This document shows positions 24,089 to 32,431 of a stretch of 45,914 nucleotides of DNA, piece by piece. The DNA comes from a virus, in the IMG/VR virus record IMGVR_UViG_3300010400_000029, positions 1 through 45,914 of that record; one strand, written 5' to 3'. Both the position numbers and the translations under genes were made by a program. The notes under the pieces were generated by a model. That model was not told the DNA's origin. It saw only the letters and a program-made list of their open reading frames with translations, and did no database searches. The stretch's first letter is position 1. Every line of letters starts with the position of its first letter.

Positions 24089-27000
24089 TGCCCGAATTAC
24101 AAAAGAAAAATAATCTTGTAATTTCTAATCAACCGTGGCAGCCTCCAACACAGCCATTAGATAATTGGACACCTCCAACTAATCCAATTCAAGGATCAGA
24201 ACAGCAAACTGGTGCTGAAGAAGATACAGGTCCATCAAAAGTTAGAGAATTATTTGATTGGGCTAATAAACCAATGCTGGATATTACCTCTCCAGCAATG
24301 CGAGAAATGACATCTAGATTAGGTGAACCGGGATTAAATGATTCAGTTTTAGGAGCACAATTAAAAGGTTTTACATCAGGTGGAATTCAGGGATTAGCTG
24401 ATTTTATTAGTTCCCAATCATCTCCATTAATGATGGGACTTGAGGCAACTGGTGCTGGTGCTGTAGGTGCAGCTGCTAACGAAGCTCCAGTATTATCTAG
24501 AGCATTACAATTACCTGGTCAATTAGCTACTGGAGGTATGGTAGCACATGGCGTAGGTAAAATGGCTACTGATCCTGATTGGATTGGTAAATTAGGTGGA
24601 TTATCTGAAGCTGCAATGGGTGGCGCGGGATTAGCCCATTTAATGAAAGGTAGACCTACTTTAAAACCAAGTGGTTCAATGGTACCACCTATTGAACCAA
24701 AACCAAATTTACCACCTGAATTTACTGCTGTTGGTGAAGAACCGGCTTATGAAGCGCCCAAATTTAAACCTACTGAAGAATTACGTTATGAAATTGCACG
24801 TCAAGCCCAGAAAATGGGACTTGATAAACCACTTAATATTACAACAGAAAAAAGTGAAGTTAAAAAGCCAATAATTAAGGATTATTGGATTACTAATAAA
24901 GAAGGTAAAAAAGTATTAAATCCGAAATATCAGAATTTCGGGAAAGAAGCTGCGACTTTTAGTGGTGGTACAAATGTGCCGGCTCCAGAGCCATATTTCA
25001 TCAAAAATGAACAAGGTAAATTAGTAGCTAATCCTAATCATCCAGCCTTAAAAACTGAGCAACCACAAGCTGCTAGAGTTCAGAAAAATAAAGGCGCATC
25101 TATTGGTCAAAATCTTGATCGGTCAATTGATGAATTAACTACTGGTTATTCTGCGCCTCTACATCAAATTATGATTCGTGAGGGTATGCAGAATGCTATT
25201 GATGCTGTTCGTTCTTTAGGTAAAGAAGGACGAATTGGTCTTAGTGTTGATATCAGAAAAGGTACAATTACCATTGGTGATAATGGTAAAGGTATGACTC
25301 GTCATGAATTACAGACAGTTTATACTAATTTACATGAATCTGGTAAAGTTAGTGAAACTGGTGCCACGGGTGGAAAAGGTATCGGTAAAGCTACTTATAT
25401 TTTAGGTGGGGAATATTTTAAAGTTGAAACTGTTAGAGAAATGCGTGGTCAAAAGGTTAAAATGACTATGGAAGGAACTCCTGTAGATATTAAAAAAGGA
25501 GTTCCAATTAATTATCAAGTGGTTCCACCTGATACTCAAACCGGAACTATTTTTACTACTAAATTAAAAAAGGATCAAAATGCTTATACCTCTTTAAATA
25601 TGGCAGATAAAATTATTAAAAGTAGTAGAAATATTGAAGCTACTGTTAGTTATGATCCTTTTGGTGCAGATAACAAACATCCAAAAGATTATCAATTTTT
25701 ATCACATAAAGATGATCAGATAATTGGATCTCGAAATATTCAAGGAAATGATGTTAAAGTATTAGTCCCTAAAGATAGAACTGAAAATCCAATTAAAGAT
25801 AGAAATAATATTGAAGTTTATTATCTTAATAATGGTATGTATCAATTTAAGGAGTATATGCATCTTGACAAAAATACTCCTCATATGCCGGACCATGTTT
25901 TAGTTGATATTCATCCATCTGCTGAAGAAGGATCACCTGAATACCCATTTCCAACTCAACGAGAAAGTATTAAAAAAGGATTAAAAGAACATATTGATGC
26001 AATGATTCATGAGAATTTAATTAATCCCCAAAAAGAAGAACGTAGAACTAAATTAAGAGAACTCTACGCGGCGATGACCCCAATTAGCGGAGATAAAAGT
26101 GTAGGTAGGGGTTATGCACGTCAATCAGTAATGTATGATCCTGGTGATAGATTAACACCAGCTGAAACTACAAAATTTCAGAAAAGTTATGCACTTCGAC
26201 GATTAAGTGAAGTTATTGATAATACAATTGCTGATATTATTAATGCTGCTGGTGAACAAAATTGGAGTGATAGATTAGAACGAACTGGATTTATTCTTCA
26301 TCCTGATGTTCATGGATATCATATTCCAAATCCTGATACAGGAAAATCAGCTATTCTTCAAAATCCATTTCCAAATATTGAAACACTTTCACCAAAATCT
26401 GCTGCAATTGAAGGTATTGTTACTTCAATGCATGAAGTTGCTCATATTGGACTTGAAAAAGGTGGTGAAAATCCAGTTGTCACATTATCTGATTTCAATA
26501 AAATGGAAGGATTTGGTCAATATCTTGATACTTATTTTAAAGAAGTAGCTGCTCATGGTAATATCAATCCTGGGCATGCTATTGAATTCATTACTAGATT
26601 AGGTGATATTTATGGAACCTTTGGACCCGAACGATTCAACAAAGCAGTCAACAAATACCACAGTGCCATTACAGACGCAAATGGAAACTACACTGCAGAA
26701 ATTCAGAACCTTTTATCAATCTATAAAGAATCAAGAGGGCGACAAGCAACTACAGAAGATTTTCTCAGCCGAACTGGAGAGCGCCAAGAGCCTCCCAGTG
26801 GAGGAAAGGGGAATATTCGAAGCAATGATAAATCAAATACAATCAGAGCTAATCGGGAACCAAAACCAGAAGTAATTGATAAATTATTATCAGCATTACG
26901 TGAAGCTGGACCGAAACGCGCCACACAAGAGGATTTATACTCAGTAGAACGTGCAAAAAGAATTCAGAATGCCCAAAAAGTCAATACTGGTGGTTTAACT

Positions 27001-28548
27001 GGGTTCTATAAGCAACTTCATGAATTAAAAGGGGAATTACCAAAAGTTGATTATGAGAGAACCAAACTTAGTACATCGGATGTTAATGATTTATTAAATG
27101 AAGTTGATAAATCAGGTGCATTACTTCCATATGAGAAAATTCGCGCTAAGATGGGCTTGCTTAAGATGCTCACAGCTAAGCGCGAAGAAGTACCACAATT
27201 CAGTGAATTAAAGTTACTTCGTCAAGTATTTGGAGCTAAATTTGACCAAGTAATTGAGATGCATGGTGGATTAGGTGTTAAGCCTAATATGCAAATTGTT
27301 AAGGATATTGCTAATATGCCTAAAGCTATTATGGCATCAATTGACATGTCTGCGCCCTTACGCCAGGGATTACCACTTATCCATAAAGCAGCATGGCGTG
27401 ATAATATCATTCCTATGATTAAGATGTTCAAATCACAGGATGTGTTTGATGCAACCATGCAATCAATTAAGGATAGACCTAATTATCTATTAGGCAAACA
27501 AGCAGGTCTAAAACTCACTGATATTGGTAATCAGCCTGAGATGCGCGAAGAAGCGTATGGTTCAAAATTTGCAGAGAAAATTCCTGGAATTAAGGCTAGT
27601 GAACGCGCATATGTCGGCTTCTTAAATAAACTACGTGCTGACACATTCGATTCATTAATTCAAGATGCGAAAGATGCCGGATTACATCCTAAAGATGTGA
27701 TGTTTGATATAGCTGATTTCGTTAATACAGCATCTGGGAGAGGTAAATTACCAGGTGGTGCGGACAGAATTGCGCATGAATTAAATACGATGTTTTTTAG
27801 TCCGCGTTTAATCGCATCGCGCGTCGCAATGATGAATCCGGCAACTTATGTCAACGCATCACCATTTGTTAGAAAAGAATTTCTTAAAGCAGCCTTAGCA
27901 ACAGCTAGTGCTGGATTAACTATGACTGGGTTAATGTCAGCATTGGGAGCGAAAACTTCAACAAGGCTATCAGATACTAAGGGAACGTCATTAGTTCCAA
28001 TTCCCGGTATGCATGGATTTCCGGATATGCCAATTAGTGCAGATTTCGGCAAATCTCGATTTGGTAATACGCGTATTGAAAACTATGGTGGATTCTTACC
28101 ATATGTTACCTATATGGGTAGAATGTTATCAGGTGAGCGCGAGAGTTCGACAACTGGTAAACAGTATATTCTTGGCAAAGGATTTGCAGTTCCAAATCGA
28201 TTACAGGTAACTGAAGATTTTATTGCGAATAAACTTAGTCCGGCAGCATCTTTAGTTTACAAAATTCTTAAACAAAAAGATCCTACCGGAAAAGAATATA
28301 GTTTTAGTCCAACTGTATTACAATCACTAAAGGATATTTCAAATGGTGATTTCACTAGTGCAATGAAAAATGCCAAAACTGGTGAAGTTGGTGATTTATT
28401 TGTACCGATGTTCATTGGTGATCTTATTTCAATCATGAAGGATGATCCTAAGCATCTTCCATTAGCTGCAGGTTCATTCTTTGGTATGGGAACCCAGACT
28501 TATGGAAAGAATCCTAAGAAATCTACGGAGTTGAGGATTCGTCCGTAA
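24088..28548 (+). CDS. Giant polyvalent-type ejected protein with GHKL ATPase and HExxH zincin motifs
   Basis: 1486 residues from ATG 24088 (TAATG overlap, GGAG ahead); the TTG at 24079 is rejected. Residues about 85-190 hold hydrophobic Gly/Ala segments typical of ejection proteins. A GHKL ATPase domain follows: N box R364-E365-...-N369, G1 box DNGKGM (398-403), G2 box GGKGIGK (428-434). HEVAH (782-786) is a zincin metal site. Residues about 1040-1486 match the style of large polyvalent-protein-associated domains (LPD38-like), with a membrane-like helix near 1268-1287 and an FFGMGTQTYG-type end. Such proteins enter the cell with phage DNA and act on host targets. Another frame is open inside it at 26612-26875. 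Confidence 0.75.
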   Translation: MPELQKKNNLVISNQPWQPPTQPLDNWTPPTNPIQGSEQQTGAEEDTGPSKVRELFDWANKPMLDITSPAMREMTSRLGEPGLNDSVLGAQLKGFTSGGIQGLADFISSQSSPLMMGLEATGAGAVGAAANEAPVLSRALQLPGQLATGGMVAHGVGKMATDPDWIGKLGGLSEAAMGGAGLAHLMKGRPTLKPSGSMVPPIEPKPNLPPEFTAVGEEPAYEAPKFKPTEELRYEIARQAQKMGLDKPLNITTEKSEVKKPIIKDYWITNKEGKKVLNPKYQNFGKEAATFSGGTNVPAPEPYFIKNEQGKLVANPNHPALKTEQPQAARVQKNKGASIGQNLDRSIDELTTGYSAPLHQIMIREGMQNAIDAVRSLGKEGRIGLSVDIRKGTITIGDNGKGMTRHELQTVYTNLHESGKVSETGATGGKGIGKATYILGGEYFKVETVREMRGQKVKMTMEGTPVDIKKGVPINYQVVPPDTQTGTIFTTKLKKDQNAYTSLNMADKIIKSSRNIEATVSYDPFGADNKHPKDYQFLSHKDDQIIGSRNIQGNDVKVLVPKDRTENPIKDRNNIEVYYLNNGMYQFKEYMHLDKNTPHMPDHVLVDIHPSAEEGSPEYPFPTQRESIKKGLKEHIDAMIHENLINPQKEERRTKLRELYAAMTPISGDKSVGRGYARQSVMYDPGDRLTPAETTKFQKSYALRRLSEVIDNTIADIINAAGEQNWSDRLERTGFILHPDVHGYHIPNPDTGKSAILQNPFPNIETLSPKSAAIEGIVTSMHEVAHIGLEKGGENPVVTLSDFNKMEGFGQYLDTYFKEVAAHGNINPGHAIEFITRLGDIYGTFGPERFNKAVNKYHSAITDANGNYTAEIQNLLSIYKESRGRQATTEDFLSRTGERQEPPSGGKGNIRSNDKSNTIRANREPKPEVIDKLLSALREAGPKRATQEDLYSVERAKRIQNAQKVNTGGLTGFYKQLHELKGELPKVDYERTKLSTSDVNDLLNEVDKSGALLPYEKIRAKMGLLKMLTAKREEVPQFSELKLLRQVFGAKFDQVIEMHGGLGVKPNMQIVKDIANMPKAIMASIDMSAPLRQGLPLIHKAAWRDNIIPMIKMFKSQDVFDATMQSIKDRPNYLLGKQAGLKLTDIGNQPEMREEAYGSKFAEKIPGIKASERAYVGFLNKLRADTFDSLIQDAKDAGLHPKDVMFDIADFVNTASGRGKLPGGADRIAHELNTMFFSPRLIASRVAMMNPATYVNASPFVRKEFLKAALATASAGLTMTGLMSALGAKTSTRLSDTKGTSLVPIPGMHGFPDMPISADFGKSRFGNTRIENYGGFLPYVTYMGRMLSGERESSTTGKQYILGKGFAVPNRLQVTEDFIANKLSPAASLVYKILKQKDPTGKEYSFSPTVLQSLKDISNGDFTSAMKNAKTGEVGDLFVPMFIGDLISIMKDDPKHLPLAAGSFFGMGTQTYGKNPKKSTELRIRP
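26612..26875 (+). CDS. Probable overprinted gene nested in the polyvalent protein gene
   Basis: 87 codons in a different frame, ATG at 26612 with AGGTGA five bases ahead, TAA at 26873-26875. The product is polar and helical (for example IFSAELESAKSLPVEERGIF) and has normal protein composition. The host frame changes codon use exactly over this stretch, from AAT/GAT/GGT to AAC, GAC, TAC, CAC, GTC and CCC, and returns to normal after the stop. That is what dual coding would force. A recombined patch is the alternative. Function unknown. Confidence 0.5.
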   Translation: MEPLDPNDSTKQSTNTTVPLQTQMETTLQKFRTFYQSIKNQEGDKQLQKIFSAELESAKSLPVEERGIFEAMINQIQSELIGNQNQK

Positions 28549-28735
28549 TTACCTCTAAATCTACAAGAGGATAATACCAATAAGCTAAATCATAGGGACC
28601 ATCAAATAATACTTTAGCTTCATGAATCCCGGTGATTTCATTACGTCTTATAAGAATAACTTCACCAGTCGCGTAGTCATCAAAATATTTCATTCTAACG
28701 CGACATCCTGATGTAAATGATTGATTTATACTCAT
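28523..28735 (-). CDS. Small SH3/Tudor-like beta-barrel protein
   Basis: 70 residues, the last gene of the leftward unit. Beta pattern GCRVRMKYFDDYATGEVILIRR...VLFDG resembles a small KOW/Tudor/SH3 barrel. Its 3' end overlaps the end of the convergent giant gene by 26 bp. Starts in an ATGA-type overlap with the gene before it. Function unknown. Confidence 0.65.
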   Translation of the reverse strand: MSINQSFTSGCRVRMKYFDDYATGEVILIRRNEITGIHEAKVLFDGPYDLAYWYYPLVDLEVITDESSTP

Positions 28736-29388
28736 TTTGCTTCCTTAGTTTGTTTGTTATAATTATTCCAATGACAATTATAACAAACAAATATATTTCC
28801 AATATAAGCAGTTTGATATTCCCTACCACATTGAGTGCAATTTCGTGGTTTTTTCTGCCCAACTCTGACATATTCATTTGTTACAGGACGAAATTCATAT
28901 TCATGTTTATTAGGTATATGAATACCAGAATCCCATTCACGAGCTGAATAAACATCTTTAGGAATTTTTGCTTCGCGTGGTTCACGTTCACGTTCATACC
29001 AAGGTTCTGATTTACCTCGTTTACGATCATATTGCTCTTGTTTCATCCTATCATATCGTTCTCTATTTCTCCTTACTTGTTCTTCTGCCTCTTTTTCATA
29101 AAATTCTTGTGCTTTTCTTCGATCTTCCGCATATCTTGCATCTTCTTGTGCTTTAGCTTCTCTTGCGCGCTTTATAAAATCATCATTGAAAATATCAGTA
29201 AAACCTGACCAATCTTGTTGTTTTGATTGTGGTTGTGGTTTAGGTTGTGATGCGCCACGCGTTTTGAAATTTACTTTTAATTCAACTAATAATTTGCACA
29301 CCCGTCTTGCAGCCGAATTAGCTTCATGTTCATTAGGATTGTTATTCGCTAGAGCTATCAGCTTCTCTAGAATCTCGATTTTGTTCAT
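28732..29388 (-). CDS. DUF2786-like protein with coiled coil and zinc ribbon
   Basis: 218 residues. Residues about 3-40 (ILEKLIALANNNPNEHEANSAARRV) match the DUF2786 pattern. Then comes a highly charged Arg/Glu/Lys coiled coil (about 70-135), and a C-terminal ribbon with CTQC and CYNC pairs. DUF2786 proteins are common in phages; their role is not known to me. The tail suggests nucleic acid binding. Confidence 0.65.
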   Translation of the reverse strand: MNKIEILEKLIALANNNPNEHEANSAARRVCKLLVELKVNFKTRGASQPKPQPQSKQQDWSGFTDIFNDDFIKRAREAKAQEDARYAEDRRKAQEFYEKEAEEQVRRNRERYDRMKQEQYDRKRGKSEPWYEREREPREAKIPKDVYSAREWDSGIHIPNKHEYEFRPVTNEYVRVGQKKPRNCTQCGREYQTAYIGNIFVCYNCHWNNYNKQTKEAK

Positions 29389-29403
29389 TTGAACTCAATT
29401 TTA

Positions 29404-29616
29404 TTAGTTAATTTTTGGCATGCTATTAGTAATATCATGTAAAAGAGTGGATAATTGTTTAACAGAATGATTTATTAAAATTACTAAATTAAGATTTCTC
29501 TTAATCAGTTCCTGTTTATCAGTATCTAAATCTTCACAAGTACGTGTTAATTTAACAATTTGATCTCTTAATTCTTTGATTTCAACTTCGAACTTATTCG
29601 GCTTTTTTGTTTTCAT
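29404..29616 (-). CDS. Small coiled-coil protein
   Basis: 70 residues, Lys-rich start then heptad-like charged helices, no Cys. Overlaps the gene upstream by four bases. Not recognised. Confidence 0.55.
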   Translation of the reverse strand: MKTKKPNKFEVEIKELRDQIVKLTRTCEDLDTDKQELIKRNLNLVILINHSVKQLSTLLHDITNSMPKIN

Positions 29617-29786
29617 TTAATCACCAATACATTCTGTTTAAAATGATCATTACCATGCCATGTCCATACTTCTTTACGAATTTCTACTGAATCAGCTTCT
29701 TCAGCACCATATTCAGAATCTTCAATATAAACCGCCATTTCAGGATCATATTTCTGAAGTTCTTCAATTAATTCTTTTACAGTCAT
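29613..29786 (-). CDS. Small acidic protein directly downstream of the tRNA
   Basis: 57 residues from the ATG at 29786. An upstream in-frame TTG (29822) would lie inside the tRNA and is rejected. The opening MTVKELIEELQKYDPEMAVYI is typical of short phage proteins of unknown role. Only six bases separate the ATG from the encoded tRNA CCA end, and no ribosome site is visible between, so after tRNA 3' processing the message would be nearly leaderless. Confidence 0.6.
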   Translation of the reverse strand: MTVKELIEELQKYDPEMAVYIEDSEYGAEEADSVEIRKEVWTWHGNDHFKQNVLVIK

Positions 29787-29792
29787 AAAATT

Positions 29793-29877
29793 TGGTGCCG
29801 GGTGAGGGAGTCGAACCCTCAAGTCTTATAGACGGCGGATTTTAAGTCCGCTGCGTTTGCCATTTCGCCAACCCGGC
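29793..29877 (-). tRNA. tRNA-Leu (anticodon UAA), CCA encoded
   Basis: Acceptor arms GCCGGGT (5', 29877-29871) and ACCCGGC (29803-29797) pair fully, with discriminator A and encoded CCA to 29793. Anticodon stem GCGGA/TCCGC encloses loop CTTAAAA, giving UAA. A long variable arm (GTCT...AGAC) marks a class II Leu tRNA, and the T arm GAGGG TTCGACT CCCTC is intact. TTA is a heavily used Leu codon in this genome, which explains why it carries this tRNA. Embedded in the leftward operon between protein genes. Confidence 0.95.
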
Positions 29878-29882
29878 TTTTT

Positions 29883-30047
29883 TTAATATTTTTCCACAAT
29901 TTCAATTACAAATGGAATGTCGGAGAATCGATGAAATGTCATCTTATAGATAACTCTTCCATCTAAATCATCAATTAGAATAAAATCTCTAGTGAATTGA
30001 AATTTACAACCTTGAAAGAAATATTGAAGAAATGGTTCTAATTCCAT
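29883..30047 (-). CDS. Small hypothetical protein
   Basis: 54 residues, aromatic-rich (several Phe) alpha/beta sequence, starting two bases after the preceding stop and ending five bases before the tRNA. Not recognised. Confidence 0.55.
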   Translation of the reverse strand: MELEPFLQYFFQGCKFQFTRDFILIDDLDGRVIYKMTFHRFSDIPFVIEIVEKY

Positions 30048-30049
30048 GA

Positions 30050-30202
30050 TTATTCCATCACTTTCAATTTAGCATCAATTTCAATTAATTCCATAATTAA
30101 AACTAAAATCATTTGCCAATTTTCTTCTTCTAGTCTTAATTTAAGATAATTGATCAAATATTCTCGACGCGTCGCCAATGTATGCACAGTATCTTTAGCC
30201 AT
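30050..30202 (-). CDS. Small helical protein
   Basis: 50 residues. GGAG lies five bases before the ATG at 30202, and the frame overlaps the previous gene by eight bases. Charged N-terminal half, then an Ile/Leu/Met-rich amphipathic helix. Not recognised. Confidence 0.55.
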   Translation of the reverse strand: MAKDTVHTLATRREYLINYLKLRLEEENWQMILVLIMELIEIDAKLKVME

Positions 30203-30383
30203 TATTCTCCTTCTCGTCATTTAATTCCTCTCTAGATACCCACACCATAGCTTCAACAAATGCACCATCAGCCATAAGTTGAACATTTTTAACTCCCGAA
30301 ACTGTAATATCATGACAATTATAAATTTCTGCTGCTCTTTTGTGATAAGCATCAATTAATTTCTTAGTTTCTTCGTGGGTCAT
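30195..30383 (-). CDS. Small hypothetical protein
   Basis: 62 residues, opening MTHEETKKLIDAYHKRAAEIY, then a beta segment, acidic end. Overlaps both neighbours by a few bases. Not recognised. Confidence 0.55.
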   Translation of the reverse strand: MTHEETKKLIDAYHKRAAEIYNCHDITVSGVKNVQLMADGAFVEAMVWVSREELNDEKENNG

Positions 30384-30577
30384 TTTATATGCACCACCAC
30401 ACCACCGGGTGTATCATAACAATGAACAATTTGTTTAGCCATGTGAACTCTATCATCTGTAATATCAATAATTTGATTAATTCTTAATCTATTATATTGA
30501 TCTTGTTGTAATGTTCGTAATCTAGAATTAATTTCATTAAACATACTAAGTATCATTTTCATGTCATCTTGGTCCAT
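30380..30577 (-). CDS. Small hypothetical protein
   Basis: 65 residues; N-terminal coiled-coil helix, then a beta-rich end with CYDTPGGVVVHIK. ATGA-type overlap downstream. Follows the DUF3987-like ATPase gene, with a single-base overlap. Not recognised. Confidence 0.55.
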   Translation of the reverse strand: MDQDDMKMILSMFNEINSRLRTLQQDQYNRLRINQIIDITDDRVHMAKQIVHCYDTPGGVVVHIK

Positions 30578-31776
30578 TATTTTCCCTCCATAAATCGCTT
30601 CAATTCCTCAAATCTAGCATCGGGCATTTGATAAATAATCTTATTACCAACATTTTGAGTTAAAATTAATCCGGCTAATTCAAATGATTGCATAATCATC
30701 GTCAATTGATCGATATTAAAATGCATCCAATATTTCTTAAGTAATTGCTCTTGGCTAATTGAATGTGTATCGCGCCCCATTAACTCAGCAATAATCAAAT
30801 TTTTCTGTTCTGCGAAAGTTTGCTTACTACCTTGCGTCATTGTTTGTTTTCGTATATTTCCAACAAGACGTTGACATGCAATAATAGAATTTTCCATATC
30901 CTCGTGAGATATGACTAAATCAGTGCCACGCGAGAGAGAAAGCAACATCGCCACCTTAATGACCGATTCTCCAATTCTCTCTAGTGTCCCAGTTTTGTCC
31001 TCGACTTGATCATAAACCTCATCAAGTTCCTTATACCATCGTTTATACATTTCACCAGCTGGCGTTTTACTAAGTGATTTAAATGGTCCATTAACTTTAG
31101 CTATTTCTCTTAAGTGAGGTAATAAAGTTTCAATAATTAGTGGATTTTCTAAATCATCAATTAATGAATTTGAGCGATGTTTTTTATATTCAGCAATAAC
31201 GAACATTCTACCAATAAATCCACCATGAACATCTTTTTCTTGGAAAAAATTCTTAAAATGAGGTTCATTTGTTCCTAATAACATTGTGATAATTGGATCC
31301 TTAAGAACAAATGATTCTAATTTTAATAATGACTTCCATTCACCTTCATTATATATCCTATCATACAAATCAGTGAAAATGTCCATTGTGGCTTTATCTT
31401 CAACAAATGCCGCTGACATTTCTGAAGCCACAATAAATGCATTAGATTTAACATCAATTTTACCACCAGGTGCTGTACTAGCAGTTCCCATTTCTTTGAG
31501 AATTGCTTGGACACTAGAGCGACCATTAATGATTCGTGTATTATTAACTTTAGTGACTAATCGTTTAGCGAGATTTATAGGTGGTCCTTTTCTAAGCCCA
31601 CTTCGAGCTAGAAGCATTACATAAATATTCGGGTATTGTTTAAACGCACCGCCTCTATCTAACCAGACATTATCTTTTACAATCGCTGAAACGGTCGCTA
31701 GAGCCGACCAATACCAAAATGATTTAGGTGATTCTAATTCATCTGTTGATAATAGTAATTGCTCAAGCCATGTCAT
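30577..31776 (-). CDS. DUF3987-like ATPase, possible replicative helicase/primase partner
   Basis: 399 residues. The N-terminal part (FWYWSALATVSAIVKDNVWLDRGG, then YVMLLARSGLRKGPPINLA) matches the start of phage DUF3987-type proteins. The P-loop is altered: S59-G60-L61-R62-K63-G64-P65 instead of GxGK(S/T). Further on come EMSAAF and LLGTNEPHF, like Walker B/sensor segments, and a helical C-terminal domain with a winged-helix look. Its place downstream of DNA polymerase suggests a replication role, perhaps helicase or loader; no classical DnaB-type helicase is seen elsewhere. Confidence 0.6.
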   Translation of the reverse strand: MTWLEQLLLSTDELESPKSFWYWSALATVSAIVKDNVWLDRGGAFKQYPNIYVMLLARSGLRKGPPINLAKRLVTKVNNTRIINGRSSVQAILKEMGTASTAPGGKIDVKSNAFIVASEMSAAFVEDKATMDIFTDLYDRIYNEGEWKSLLKLESFVLKDPIITMLLGTNEPHFKNFFQEKDVHGGFIGRMFVIAEYKKHRSNSLIDDLENPLIIETLLPHLREIAKVNGPFKSLSKTPAGEMYKRWYKELDEVYDQVEDKTGTLERIGESVIKVAMLLSLSRGTDLVISHEDMENSIIACQRLVGNIRKQTMTQGSKQTFAEQKNLIIAELMGRDTHSISQEQLLKKYWMHFNIDQLTMIMQSFELAGLILTQNVGNKIIYQMPDARFEELKRFMEGK

Positions 31777-31778
31777 TT

Positions 31779-32024
31779 TTAGTGAACTTTTTCTTTTTGA
31801 ACATGAGCAAAATGTTCAAGATTATTTACTTCAATATGTTTCTGTAAAACTTCAGCCATACAGACTGCACAGGTTGTACAAACAATATCATTACCAACTA
31901 CTTCTTGTAGTTGATTACCAGCATCTCGAAATTCAGTCATTTGAATCAAAAATTCAAAATTCTCATTTCCTTCAACCTGAATAATCATTTCTTTGACTTT
32001 GCTCAGAAATTCATCTTTGGTCAT
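31779..32024 (-). CDS. Small Cys-motif protein
   Basis: 81 residues; helical, with a CTTCAVC triple-Cys motif near 49-55 and a His-rich C-terminal end, which may bind metal. Overlaps the previous gene by 14 bases. Not recognised. Confidence 0.55.
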   Translation of the reverse strand: MTKDEFLSKVKEMIIQVEGNENFEFLIQMTEFRDAGNQLQEVVGNDIVCTTCAVCMAEVLQKHIEVNNLEHFAHVQKEKVH

Positions 32025-32274
32025 GTTTATCCACGAATGTACCTAAACCATTAATAAGACGAAGTATTTGCGTATATTCTTCTTGTTCTCTGAATAAACC
32101 GTGGTGAACTCTTAATAGTGCGTTAAGGGCGCGAGCTTCATCAAGATTTAGCCAAATTTTATTACCAAAATTACTAATTTCTTCAACTAGATATTGGATT
32201 CGTTTATCATCTTTATAATCTCGACGATATTCATCCAAGTCAATTTCATCGAATGTTCCATCTGGTGAAGTCAT
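32011..32274 (-). CDS. Small helical hypothetical protein
   Basis: 87 residues, acidic N-terminus and helical body (NLDEARALNALLRVHHGLFREQEEY). Six bases separate it from the preceding stop. Not recognised. Confidence 0.55.
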   Translation of the reverse strand: MTSPDGTFDEIDLDEYRRDYKDDKRIQYLVEEISNFGNKIWLNLDEARALNALLRVHHGLFREQEEYTQILRLINGLGTFVDKHDQR

Positions 32275-32280
32275 AATTCC

Positions 32281-32424
32281 TCAAAATGGGATATCATCAT
32301 CCATCTCCATTTTTCTCATATGATTATCTAATTGAATTGCTTCTTCTAATACTGTACTTTCAAGAAGAAGTTTAGAATATAATTCAGTTGTTGAATTAGC
32401 TTCTATCTCAATTCGATGAATCAT
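32281..32424 (-). CDS. Small hypothetical protein after the polymerase
   Basis: 47 residues from the ATG at 32424, seven bases after the polymerase stop. A longer in-frame version to 32526 would overlap the polymerase gene and is less likely. Acidic helical product ending MDDDIPF, an acidic-hydrophobic tail of the sort single-strand binding proteins carry, though the rest does not look like an OB fold. Confidence 0.5.
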   Translation of the reverse strand: MIHRIEIEANSTTELYSKLLLESTVLEEAIQLDNHMRKMEMDDDIPF

Positions 32425-32431
32425 CTTATCA

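Noticed and set aside
26721-26924. Minus-strand frame opposite the nested gene
   Set aside because: No ribosome site and extends past the region of codon change; the plus-strand nested frame explains the pattern better.
29786-29822. Upstream TTG start for the gene after the tRNA
   Set aside because: It would start within the tRNA T-arm region and translate the acceptor stem.
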